Source of the DNA: Kitasatospora sp. MAA4 | Lineage (GTDB): Bacteria > Actinomycetota > Actinomycetes > Streptomycetales > Streptomycetaceae | NCBI RefSeq assembly: GCF_029893355.1 | Contig: NZ_JARZAI010000038.1 | Span: 1 to 64,000 of the forward strand | Direction of reading: 5' to 3' | DNA length: 64,000 nucleotides | Shown: positions 46,592 through 53,531 of the stretch, one piece after another | Layout of the letters: the number at the start of each line of letters is the position of its first letter | How positions within the stretch are numbered: position 1 is the stretch's first letter | The notes under the pieces: generated by a model | The model's input: the letters and a program-made list of their open reading frames with translations, nothing else | Told to the model about the DNA's origin: nothing | Database searches by the model: none | Position numbers and translations under genes: made by a program

Positions 46592-48252
46592 TGAGCCCCA
46601 CCGCCACCGCCGATCGGTCCGGACGCTGCACCTTCCTCGGCGCGGGCCCGGGTGACCCCGGTCTGCTGACCCTGCGCGCGGTCGAGGTGCTGGCCTCGGC
46701 CGACATCCTGATCGCCGACCCGCTCACCGCCGCGGCCGTCCGCACGCACTGCCCCGAGGGCGTGCAGGTGCGCACCCCCGCCGGCCAGGACGGGGAGAGC
46801 GGCGCCACCGACATCGTCGGGTGGGGCGACGCCGCCTCGCTCGCCAAGCTGGTCGCCGACGCGGTCCAGGCCGGCAAGCACGTGGTGCGCACCGTCGACG
46901 GCGACCCGGGCCTGGACGGCCGCGCCGCCGAGGAGATGCTCTGCTGCGCCAAGGCCGGGCTGGCCTTCGAGGTGATCCCCGGGGTCGCCCAGTCGGTGGG
47001 CGTGCCCGCCTACGCCGGCGTCCCGCTGCGCGGCAGCAACGGCGCCGACGTGCGCTTCGTCGACGGCGCCGCGCTGGTCGCGGGCGCCCTGGTGGACCTC
47101 GGCGCGCCCGAGACCACCCTGGTCGTGCGCACCACGCTCGGCCAGCTGCCGGCCACCGCCGCCGCGCTGGTCACCCACGGCCGCAAGCCGGACGCCGCGC
47201 TCTGCGCCACGCTCTCCGGCACGACGACCCGTCAGCGCACCTTCACCGCCACCCTGGCGACGATAGCCGCCGAGCTGAAGGCGGCCCGGGTGCTGCCCTC
47301 GCCGGTCTCCGCACCGGTGGACCCGGCGACCTCGGTGATAGCCGTGGTCGGCGAGCAGGTCGCGCACCGCTCCTCGCACTCCTGGTTCGAGACCAAGCCG
47401 CTGTTCGGCTGGAACGTCCTGGTGCCGCGGACCAAGGAGCAGGCCACCGGCCTCTCCGAGCAGCTGCGCTCCTACGGCGCGGTGCCGCAGGAGGTGCCGA
47501 CCATCGCGGTCGAGCCGCCGCGCACCCCGCAGCAGATGGAGCGGGCAATCAAGGGCCTGGTGACCGGCCGTTACGAGTGGATCGCCTTCACCTCGGTGAA
47601 CGCGGTCCGCGCGGTGCGCGAGAAGTTCGAGGAGTACGGCCTGGACGCCCGCGCGTTCGCCGGGATCAAGGTCGCGGCGGTCGGCGAGACCACCGCGCAG
47701 GCGCTCGTCGACTTCGGCGTGAAGCCCGACCTGGTCCCGTCCGGCGAGCAGTCCGCGGCCGGCCTGCTGGAGGACTGGCCGCCGTACGACCCGGTCTTCG
47801 ACCCGATCGACCGGGTGCTGCTGCCGCGCGCCGACATCGCCACCGAGACGCTGGTGGCAGGCTTGGTCGAACTCGGCTGGGAGGTGGACGACGTGACGGC
47901 GTACCGCACCGTGCGCGCCTCGCCGCCGCCGGCCGAGACCCGCGAGGCGATCAAGGGCGGCGGCTTCGACGCGGTGCTCTTCACCTCGTCCTCGACCGTG
48001 CGCAACCTGGTCGGCATCGCCGGCAAGCCGCACAACGTCACCATCATCGCCTGCATCGGTCCGGCCACCGCCAAGACCGCCGAGGAGCACGGCCTGCGCG
48101 TCGACGTGATGGCGCCCGCGCCGTCCGCCTCCGCGCTGGCCCAGGCCCTGGCGGACTTCGGAGCGGGACGCCGGGACGCCGCCACCTCGGCCGGCGAGCC
48201 GGTGTACCGCCCCAGCGAGCGCCGCCCCGGCTCCCGGCGCAAGGCGCGCTGA
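46591..48252 (+). CDS. hemD: Bifunctional uroporphyrinogen-III C-methyltransferase / uroporphyrinogen-III synthase
   Basis: 553 residues from ATG 46591 (TGATG overlap with hemC). Residues 1-255 are a CobA/CysG-like methyltransferase domain (FLGAGPGDPGLLTLRAVEVL, EVIPGVAQSVGVPAYAGVPL); 270-525 are the synthase (VLVPRTKEQA, FTSVNAVRAV, FTSSSTVRNLVGI). The methyltransferase SAM motif is unusual: DGDPGLDGRA replaces the common GGDPFVFGRG. The synthase half looks intact and is needed for heme. Confidence 0.92.
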   Translation: MSPTATADRSGRCTFLGAGPGDPGLLTLRAVEVLASADILIADPLTAAAVRTHCPEGVQVRTPAGQDGESGATDIVGWGDAASLAKLVADAVQAGKHVVRTVDGDPGLDGRAAEEMLCCAKAGLAFEVIPGVAQSVGVPAYAGVPLRGSNGADVRFVDGAALVAGALVDLGAPETTLVVRTTLGQLPATAAALVTHGRKPDAALCATLSGTTTRQRTFTATLATIAAELKAARVLPSPVSAPVDPATSVIAVVGEQVAHRSSHSWFETKPLFGWNVLVPRTKEQATGLSEQLRSYGAVPQEVPTIAVEPPRTPQQMERAIKGLVTGRYEWIAFTSVNAVRAVREKFEEYGLDARAFAGIKVAAVGETTAQALVDFGVKPDLVPSGEQSAAGLLEDWPPYDPVFDPIDRVLLPRADIATETLVAGLVELGWEVDDVTAYRTVRASPPPAETREAIKGGGFDAVLFTSSSTVRNLVGIAGKPHNVTIIACIGPATAKTAEEHGLRVDVMAPAPSASALAQALADFGAGRRDAATSAGEPVYRPSERRPGSRRKAR

Positions 48253-48267
48253 CCTCTGGAGGAAGAG

Positions 48268-49245
48268 TTGTCCGCTTACCCGTCCGTCCGGCCCCGCCGG
48301 CTGCGCAACAGTCCCGCGATGCGGCGACTGGTGGCGCAGACCCGGCTGCACCCGGCCGAGCTGATCCTGCCGCTGTTCGTCCGTGAGGGCATCACCGAGC
48401 CGAAGCCGATCGACTCGATGCCGGGCGTGGTCCAGCACACCCGCGACACGCTGCGCAAGGCCGCGGTCGAGGCGGCCGAGGCCGGGCTCGGCGGGCTGAT
48501 GCTCTTCGGCGTGCCCGCGGTGCAGGACGCGGTCGGCAGCGAGGGCACCAACCCGGACGGCATCCTGCAGCAGGCGATCCGCGACGTGGTCGGCGAGGTC
48601 GGCGACGCGCTCGTGGTGATGTCGGACCTGTGCCTGGACGAGTACACCGACCACGGCCACTGCGGCGTGCTGGCCGCGGACGGCAGCGTGGACAACGACG
48701 CCACGCTGGCCCGCTACGCCGAGATGGCCGTGGTGCAGGCCGACGCGGGCGTCCACCTGGTGGGCCCGTCCGGCATGATGGACGGCCAGATCGGCGTGAT
48801 CCGGCGGGCACTGGACGCGGCGGGGCACCAGGAGACCGGCATCCTCGCCTACACGGCCAAGTACGCCTCGGCGTTCTACGGCCCGTTCCGCGAGGCGGTC
48901 GGCTCCTCGCTCAAGGGCGACCGCAAGACCTACCAGCAGGACCCGGCCAACACCCGCGAGTCGCTGCGCGAGCTGGAGCAGGACGTCGCCGAGGGCGCCG
49001 ACCTGGTGATGGTCAAGCCGGCGATGGCCTACCTGGACATCCTGCGGCAGGTCGCCGACGCCTCGCCGGTGCCGGTGGCGACCTACCAGGTCTCCGGCGA
49101 GTACGCGATGGTCGAGGCCGCCGCGGCCAGGGGCTGGATCGACCGGGAGCGGATGATCATGGAGACGCTCACCTCGCTCCGCCGCGCCGGGGCCGAGCAG
49201 ATCCTCACCTACTGGGCGGTCGAGGTCGCCCGGCAGCTGCACTGA
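48268..49245 (+). CDS. hemB: Delta-aminolevulinic acid dehydratase (porphobilinogen synthase)
   Basis: 325 residues from TTG 48268, chosen because TGGAGGA lies eight bases upstream and homologues start here. Active-site Lys residues in YTAKYASAFYGPF and VMVKPAMAYLDI. The metal loop is DLCLDEYTDHGHCG: without the three-Cys zinc site, so the magnesium-type enzyme. Last gene of the rex-hem operon. Confidence 0.97.
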   Translation: MSAYPSVRPRRLRNSPAMRRLVAQTRLHPAELILPLFVREGITEPKPIDSMPGVVQHTRDTLRKAAVEAAEAGLGGLMLFGVPAVQDAVGSEGTNPDGILQQAIRDVVGEVGDALVVMSDLCLDEYTDHGHCGVLAADGSVDNDATLARYAEMAVVQADAGVHLVGPSGMMDGQIGVIRRALDAAGHQETGILAYTAKYASAFYGPFREAVGSSLKGDRKTYQQDPANTRESLRELEQDVAEGADLVMVKPAMAYLDILRQVADASPVPVATYQVSGEYAMVEAAAARGWIDRERMIMETLTSLRRAGAEQILTYWAVEVARQLH

Positions 49246-49254
49246 GACCCGACT

Positions 49255-49307
49255 GGCATGACTGAGGGGGTGTCGGCGAACCACGCCGACACCCCCTCAG
49301 TCATGCC
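49255..49307. terminator. Bidirectional terminator after hemB
   Basis: Perfect 24-bp inverted repeat (49255-49278 with 49284-49307), loop AACCA. It ends the rex-hem operon and also the minus-strand gene at 49310. Confidence 0.92.
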
Positions 49308-49309
49308 AC

Positions 49310-49585
49310 TCAGCTGTGGTGGTGCCAGCCGTCGATCTGGACCTCGCCCGCGCCCTCGCCGCCGGTCGCGTCGTCGGTCGCCCACAGGCTGTGCTCACCC
49401 GCGGTGTGCACGTGGTGGGTACCCGCCCAGCCCTGGCCCCAGCCGGCCACGAACACCGGGTGAGCCGAGACCACGCCGCCACCGGCGCCGCCGGCCGTGA
49501 CGTGGGCGTAGGCCGGGGCGGCGATTCCGGCGATCATCAGTGCGCCGGCCGCGACGGCCGCGGCCCTGCCGAGCATCCTCTGCAT
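49310..49585 (-). CDS. Small secreted His-rich protein of unknown function
   Basis: 91 residues from ATG 49585 (GAGGAC upstream); an ATG at 49603 in frame adds six residues. A signal peptide (about 1-27, cleavage after AYA) leaves a mature peptide of about 64 residues, Gly-rich, with His at many places (AHVTAGG, AHPVF, GTHHVHTAGEHS) and a C-terminal GWHHHS. Could bind metal ions. It opens the surface-protein cluster beside the rodlins. Not recognised. Confidence 0.75.
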   Translation of the reverse strand: MQRMLGRAAAVAAGALMIAGIAAPAYAHVTAGGAGGGVVSAHPVFVAGWGQGWAGTHHVHTAGEHSLWATDDATGGEGAGEVQIDGWHHHS

Positions 49586-49640
49586 GAGGTTCGGTCCTCT
49601 CATCTGACAGGGCGTCCGGAACTGGACGCCGCTTCCATGA

Positions 49641-49673
49641 AGCGGGGCCGGGGAGAGTCTCCCCGGCCCCGCT
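49641..49673 (-). terminator. Terminator of the first rodlin gene
   Basis: Sixteen-bp perfect arms (49641-49656 and 49658-49673), very GC-rich, 67 bases beyond the rodlin stop at 49740 on the minus strand. Loop only one base, so in practice a 15-bp stem. Confidence 0.8.
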
Positions 49674-49739
49674 GTACTGCTCCGTTGAGTCAGGTACCGC
49701 TCTGGAGGGTCAGGTGGTGCGCAGCTCGGGAGAGCTGGA

Positions 49740-50078
49740 TCAGCCGATCAGGTGCGACAGCGCGCCGTCACCGTTGGACTGCGTGGCCTGGCCGACGTTG
49801 CAGGTCTGGTGCAGCTGCTGGTCGAGGACCGGGACGTCGACCTGAACGGGGATCAGGCCGACCTGGACGTGGTGGACCTCGGGCAGGCAGATGTTCGGGT
49901 TGTCCAGGGTGTGGAAGTTCGGGCTGTGGTCGCCCCAGGTGCCGGTGGTGTTGGTGCCACCCGCGCCCTGGACGGAGGCGGCGGAGCCGTCCGCGTCACC
50001 GATGGCGAGGGAGGGGGCGGCGGACATGGCGACGGCGGCAGCGGCCAGGCCGGCGACGGCGAAAACCTTCTTCAGCAT
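49740..50078 (-). CDS. rdlA: Rodlin (RdlA/RdlB-like rodlet protein)
   Basis: 112 residues from ATG 50078. Signal peptide (1-25, APSLA cleavage), then GTWGDHSPNF, NICLPEVHHVQVGLIPVQ and CNVGQATQSNGDGALSHLIG, the rodlin pattern, with two Cys (64 and 93). Rodlins organise chaplin fibrils into paired rodlets on aerial hyphae and spores. Tandem copy of the next gene. Assignment to A or B of S. coelicolor is arbitrary. Confidence 0.88.
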   Translation of the reverse strand: MLKKVFAVAGLAAAAVAMSAAPSLAIGDADGSAASVQGAGGTNTTGTWGDHSPNFHTLDNPNICLPEVHHVQVGLIPVQVDVPVLDQQLHQTCNVGQATQSNGDGALSHLIG

Positions 50079-50161
50079 GGGGAGCTCTCTTTCGAGGTAG
50101 CACGGTGAGGAGGGGCGGGTGGTGCGGGGCACCGCTGGCTGCGGTGGTACTGCGGGAACCG

Positions 50162-50202
50162 GGGCCCGGACGCAGTGCTGGGGGAGCGGCTGGTCCGGGC
50201 CC
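50162..50202 (-). terminator. Hairpin after the second rodlin gene
   Basis: GGGCCCGGAC (50162-50171) pairs with GTCCGGGCCC (50193-50202), loop 21. It lies between the tandem rodlin genes and may weaken read-through. Confidence 0.6.
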
Positions 50203-50217
50203 GGAGGCGGGACTCGA

Positions 50218-50556
50218 TCAGCCGATCAGGTGCGAGGCGATGCCGTCACCGTTGGACTGGGTGGCCTGGCCGACGTTGCAGGTCTGGTGCAGCTGCTGGT
50301 CGCCGACCGGGATGTCCGCCTGGACCGGGATCAGGCCGACCTGGACGTGGTGGATCTCCGGGAGGCAGATGTTCGGGTTGTCCAGGAAGTGGAAGTTCGG
50401 GCTGTGGTCGCCCCAGGTGCCGGTGGTGTTGGTGCCACCGTTGCCCTGGATGGACGCGGCGGAGCCGTCCGCGTTGCCGATCGCCATCGCGGGGGTGACA
50501 CCGGCTGCCAGAGCCGCGGCCACCAGGCCGACGGAGGCGAGGGTCTTCTTGATCAT
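50218..50556 (-). CDS. rdlB: Rodlin, second tandem copy
   Basis: 112 residues from ATG 50556 (GAGAGGAA upstream), same length and layout as the copy at 49740 and identical in most mature residues; differences cluster in the signal peptide and the VPVL/IPVG region. Directly downstream of a σBldN-like promoter, with a leader of about 175 bases. Unlike S. coelicolor rdlA/rdlB, which I recall as divergent, these are tandem and co-directional. Confidence 0.88.
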   Translation of the reverse strand: MIKKTLASVGLVAAALAAGVTPAMAIGNADGSAASIQGNGGTNTTGTWGDHSPNFHFLDNPNICLPEIHHVQVGLIPVQADIPVGDQQLHQTCNVGQATQSNGDGIASHLIG

Positions 50557-50736
50557 GATGATTCCTCTCGGGATTACTTCGTCCGCTGCCGCTGCGTCGG
50601 GCGTTACGGAATAGATCTGGTCTGTGGTCACCGTGGTCTGAACGGCGTATTCAGGAATGCGATCACGTCCGACAGATCTCGGGCTGCCGGCTGATCGGCT
50701 GACCGATCCGGCCGTTGTCGTGCGGTGACATCGATA

Positions 50737-50764
50737 TCAAAGAATGGCGGGCCGGAAAGTTACG
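50737..50764 (-). promoter_or_regulatory. σBldN-type promoter of the rodlin pair
   Basis: Minus strand: CGTAAC (50764-50759), spacer 16, CTTTGA (50742-50737). This is 11 of 12 to CGTAAC-N16-CGTTGA as I remember the σBldN consensus, upstream of rodlin genes that σBldN controls in S. venezuelae. Confidence 0.72.
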
Positions 50765-50823
50765 CGAGGCTCGTGGAGAAACTTTGCCGAGTCGCGTGGT
50801 CATCGGCGTGTCGATCGGACTAA

Positions 50824-50839
50824 TACTCCGTTCGGAGTA
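50824..50839. promoter_or_regulatory. Palindrome, candidate repressor operator
   Basis: TACTCCG-TT-CGGAGTA, perfect 7-bp arms, in the 390-bp region between divergent rodlin and secreted-protein genes (50557-50946). The shape fits a TetR-family operator. No regulator gene is adjacent. Confidence 0.4.
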
Positions 50840-50946
50840 AGGTTCGCCCACTCCCGGGGTTCCGGATCGTTGAGGCAGATTGGCCTCGCCTGTATTCGTC
50901 GGCGAGGCACTGTCCGGAAGCTCTCAAAAGATCGGGTTGGAACACG

Positions 50947-51606
50947 ATGAACTTCTCCAAGCGGACCGGTGCGCTGCTGATGCTCGCCGTCGGCGCTTCG
51001 GCGGTCGCGGGCCAGGGAGTGGCCGCCGCCGCGGGGCCGCTCTCCCCGAGCCAGGTGGCGTCGCTCGAAAACGGTCTCGCCACCAAGACGGTGCCTTTCC
51101 GGGTGCCGCTGGAGACGGTGAGCGAGAAGGCGCCCCTGCTCCCGCTCGGCGGCGACATCACCGGTGCGGTGCCGGCGTCCCCGGTGCTGCCGCCGGTACC
51201 GGCCGAGCAGGACCGCCACCAGATGGTGCCGGACCGGGTGGTGCCCGCCCTGAACTTCAGCAAGGTCGGGCCCAGCCTGAACACCGCGCTGCCGCTGCCG
51301 GCCGTCGCGGACGGCGTGCGCCCCGGCGACCTGTCGCTGGACGCGCCGGCGGCGCCGCTCAAGGCCGTCGGCCCGGCGGTCGGCCTCGGCCACCCGCTCG
51401 GCTTCGCCGAGGGCCCGGACGGCTCGCTGCACGACGGCTCGCTCTCGGCGGGCGACCTGGACCCGCGGCTGATCCCGGCCGCGGTCTCCGCCGTCCCCGG
51501 TGCCAAGGCCTCGCTGGGCAGCGCGGACAAGCGGCTCTCGCTCACCGACACGGCGCGCGACCTGCTGATGACCACCGACGCGACGGCGGCCGAGTCCTTG
51601 GGCTGA
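50947..51606 (+). CDS. Secreted Ala/Pro/Leu-rich protein
   Basis: 219 residues with a signal peptide (1-29, cleavage near GVAAAA). The mature part is low in aromatic residues and rich in Leu-Pro-Ala patterns (LPLGGDITGAVPASPVLPPVP) with no Cys. Related 'secreted protein' genes are common in Streptomyces near development genes, but no function is known to me. Faces the similar gene at 51676. Confidence 0.72.
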   Translation: MNFSKRTGALLMLAVGASAVAGQGVAAAAGPLSPSQVASLENGLATKTVPFRVPLETVSEKAPLLPLGGDITGAVPASPVLPPVPAEQDRHQMVPDRVVPALNFSKVGPSLNTALPLPAVADGVRPGDLSLDAPAAPLKAVGPAVGLGHPLGFAEGPDGSLHDGSLSAGDLDPRLIPAAVSAVPGAKASLGSADKRLSLTDTARDLLMTTDATAAESLG

Positions 51607-51618
51607 CCGCCCTCGGTA

Positions 51619-51657
51619 GGCAAGGCCCGGTGCGTCTGCTCGCACCGGGCCTTTGCC
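51619..51657. terminator. Bidirectional terminator
   Basis: GGCAAGGCCCGGTGCG (51619-51634) pairs with 51641-51657 with one bulge; lies between converging genes ending at 51606 and 51676. Confidence 0.82.
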
Positions 51658-51675
51658 GTACGTGAGTTGGGCCGC

Positions 51676-52047
51676 TCAGCCCGGCAGGGCGGAGAGCAGC
51701 AGGCCGGCGCCCGGGATGTCCTTGGCCCCGCCGCCGTTGCTCAGCCCGCCGGTGAGGCCGGTGCTGCTGAGCGGCTTCATGCCGGGGTTGTCCGGCTTGA
51801 CGGCGACGGCGTTGCTCAGCGGGTCGGCCCCCGACTGCGCGAACGGGTCGAGCCGCAGGTCCTTCGCCGGGGCGATCACGTACGGGAGCGCGCCCAGGGC
51901 CGGTCCGATCTGGGTCGGCTGGAGGTTGCTCGCGGGCGCGGGTGTCGCGGCGGCTGCTGCCGCCGTCCCGGCCTGGCCGAGCAGCAGCACGGCGCCCAGC
52001 GCGGCGAGCAGGCCGCTCGCGGTGGTCTTGGCGATCTTGGCGGTCAA
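51676..52047 (-). CDS. Small secreted protein
   Basis: 123 residues from TTG 52047 with GAAAGGAA upstream; TTG is the only start near the ribosome site. Signal peptide (1-33, Ala-rich). The mature 90 residues contain ALPYVIAPAKDLRLDPFAQSG and DPLSNAVAVKPDN, and no Cys. Same general type as the gene at 50947. Function unknown. Confidence 0.7.
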   Translation of the reverse strand: MTAKIAKTTASGLLAALGAVLLLGQAGTAAAAAATPAPASNLQPTQIGPALGALPYVIAPAKDLRLDPFAQSGADPLSNAVAVKPDNPGMKPLSSTGLTGGLSNGGGAKDIPGAGLLLSALPG

Positions 52048-52073
52048 CGCGGGATTCCTTTCGTCGGGACACG

Positions 52074-52111
52074 GCGCTGCCCCCCGGACGGGGGAGTCCG
52101 AGGGGCAGCGC
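52074..52111 (-). terminator. Terminator of the tailed chaplin gene
   Basis: Imperfect stem from GCGCTGCCCC (52074-52083) to GGGGCAGCGC (52102-52111) with a second inner stem CCGGAC/GTCCG. It follows the minus-strand chaplin ending at 52133. Confidence 0.7.
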
Positions 52112-52132
52112 TCACGAGACGTCGTCCGCCGA

Positions 52133-52402
52133 TCAGCAGTCGTCGTCGTCGTGGTGCATCGCCTCGGCGTTGATGCAGGTGTTGCCGAAGGCGGGGTTGA
52201 GCAGGCCGATCACGTCCACCGAGTTGCCGCAGAGGTTGACCGGGATGTGGATCGGGACCTGGGCGTTGTTGCCGGACAGCACACCGGGGGAGTTGGCGGC
52301 GACGCCCTCCGCGCCCGCGCTGGCGGCGGCCGCACCCGCGCCGCCGAGGATCAGGCCGACCGCGGCGGTCGACAGGATCGCGAGCTTCTTGGTCTTCTGC
52401 AT
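52133..52402 (-). CDS. chp: Short chaplin with an unusual His/Asp/Cys tail
   Basis: 89 residues. Signal peptide (about 1-28) then one chaplin domain: NSPGVLSGN, QVPIHIPVNLCGN and GLLNPAFGNTC with the conserved Cys58 and Cys76. After it come EAMHHDDDDC, a tail with a third Cys (89) that standard short chaplins lack. Chaplins self-assemble as amyloid fibrils on aerial hyphae. An odd Cys could cross-link or anchor the protein, and HHDDDD could bind metal. Confidence 0.9.
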   Translation of the reverse strand: MQKTKKLAILSTAAVGLILGGAGAAAASAGAEGVAANSPGVLSGNNAQVPIHIPVNLCGNSVDVIGLLNPAFGNTCINAEAMHHDDDDC

Positions 52403-52497
52403 GGAGATCTCCTAGTGGATCATCACGAGGTGGGGACGCCGCGCGCGCGGGGCGAACCGGGCGCGCGGCGGTGGCGCGGAGGGCGAACCGGCCGCTG

Positions 52498-52740
52498 TCA
52501 GCCGTTGTTCAGGCAGGTGTTGCCGAACGCCGGGTTCAGCACGCTGATGACGCCGATGCTGTTGCCGCAGACGTTGACCGGGACGTGCACCGGAACCTGG
52601 ACGAGGTTGCCGGAGATCACGCCGGGAGAGCCGGCCGCGACACCCTGCGCGCCCGCGCTGGCGGCGGCGGCACCCGCGCCGCCGAGCACCAGGCCGGCCG
52701 CGGCGACGGAGAGGACGAGGGACTTCGAGAACTTGCGCAT
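52498..52740 (-). CDS. chp: Short chaplin
   Basis: 80 residues. Signal peptide (1-28) followed by a standard chaplin domain (GSPGVISGN, QVPVHVPVNVCGN, SVLNPAFGNTC) with two Cys. Valine-rich strands replace the isoleucines of the other copies. Same strand as the tailed chaplin; 95 bases apart. Confidence 0.95.
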   Translation of the reverse strand: MRKFSKSLVLSVAAAGLVLGGAGAAAASAGAQGVAAGSPGVISGNLVQVPVHVPVNVCGNSIGVISVLNPAFGNTCLNNG

Positions 52741-53095
52741 GAGAGTTAATCCTCCGTTGATTTCCAGGGACGGTATTTCCCGGGCACCGGGCGAAACCGG
52801 AAACCTGCCCGAAAGGTTTCGGGCAACCGCCGATTGTCACTCAGGCGGCGGATGGCCCGAATTCTGTGGGCCTTCCTGTACGCCCGGTGCGCCCGGCTGC
52901 GTGCGTGCGAGTGGAACAGCTTCCGGAAGGGAGAACGACCGCGGGCGCGACGGGAAACGGGTGGCGTCGCGCGGGGCCGGCCGACGCGTCCAGGTACGTA
53001 CAAACGGGTGATGGTCGGCGTTCGGGCGCAACCTCGAAGCCGGGGGCGTCGTTGACGATCATGCACGCATCGTGCTCAGTAACAAGGAGACTCAA
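52741..53095. other. Divergent intergenic region between two chaplin genes, 355 bp
   Basis: It carries the σBldN-like promoter of the plus-strand chaplin at 53027-53055. On the minus side I could not find a match to that consensus. A stem CCCGAAA/TTTCGGG (52809-52825) lies in the minus-strand leader. Confidence 0.45.
53027..53055 (+). promoter_or_regulatory. σBldN-type promoter of the plus-strand chaplin
   Basis: CGCAAC (53027-53032), spacer 17, CGTTGA (53050-53055): 11 of 12 to CGTAAC-N16/17-CGTTGA. The -10 is exact and 41 bases from the ATG at 53096. Confidence 0.78.
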
Positions 53096-53335
53096 ATGAG
53101 CGTCAAGAAGGCTGCCGTTGTCGGCGCCGCCGTGGTCGGCATCGTGGCCGCTGGTGCCGGGACCGCCCTCGCCAGCTCCGGTGCCGAGGGCGCCGCTGTC
53201 GGATCGCCGGGTGTGCTCTCCGGCAACCAGCTCCAGGTTCCGATCCACATCCCGGTCAACCTGTGCGGCAACAGTGTCGACGTGATCGGCCTGCTGAACC
53301 CGGCGTTCGGCAACACCTGCGTCAACCAGGGCTGA
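53096..53335 (+). CDS. chp: Short chaplin
   Basis: 79 residues from ATG 53096 with AAGGAGA; an in-frame ATG at 53072 is rejected for lack of a ribosome site. Signal peptide (1-27), then the domain GSPGVLSGN, QVPIHIPVNLCGN, GLLNPAFGNTC and tail VNQG. Its mature part is close to that of the tailed chaplin. Strong terminator follows. Confidence 0.96.
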   Translation: MSVKKAAVVGAAVVGIVAAGAGTALASSGAEGAAVGSPGVLSGNQLQVPIHIPVNLCGNSVDVIGLLNPAFGNTCVNQG

Positions 53336-53349
53336 TCCGCCCGCATCGG

Positions 53350-53400
53350 GCCGCCGTCCACCGCCTCTCCTCCTGAGGCGTTGGGCGGCGGCTCTTTTTT
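53350..53400 (+). terminator. Intrinsic terminator with T-run after the chaplin
   Basis: Stem 53350-53367 with 53375-53392, then TTTTTT (53395-53400), a classical rho-independent form that is rare in such GC-rich DNA; suits a highly expressed gene. Confidence 0.9.
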
Positions 53401-53454
53401 CTTCTCTCTTCCCCGCTGAACCTGAGGGATCCTCAACTTTCCCTGTCACGCGTC

Positions 53455-53483
53455 TTGTTGTGTTACTTGTCAGTACCTACGAT
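53455..53483 (+). promoter_or_regulatory. Vegetative-type promoter of the GDSL esterase gene
   Basis: -35 TTGTTG (53455-53460), 17-base spacer, -10 TACGAT (53478-53483). Close to the σHrdB consensus TTGACA-N17/18-TAGGAT. Confidence 0.5.
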
Positions 53484-53498
53484 GTGAACCCGCTCACA
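53483..53498 (+). promoter_or_regulatory. Crp/Rex-like operator over the GDSL esterase promoter
   Basis: TGTGA-ACCCGC-TCACA, perfect 5-bp arms with N6, equal to the Crp-type consensus and one base from Rex TGTGAA-N4-TTCACA. It starts on the last base of the -10 box, so a bound protein would block transcription. Confidence 0.55.
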
Positions 53499-53531
53499 GT
53501 GAAACTCCGCCCCCCACCCTAGGAGTCCTAC

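Noticed and set aside
46234..49284. 1016-residue minus-strand frame opposite hemC-hemD-hemB
   Set aside because: Antisense shadow of well-identified heme genes.
50868..50873. CGTTGA as a σBldN -10 before the secreted protein at 50947
   Set aside because: The -10 is exact, but at 16-17 bases upstream there is CGCCCA/GCCCAC, which does not resemble CGTAAC.
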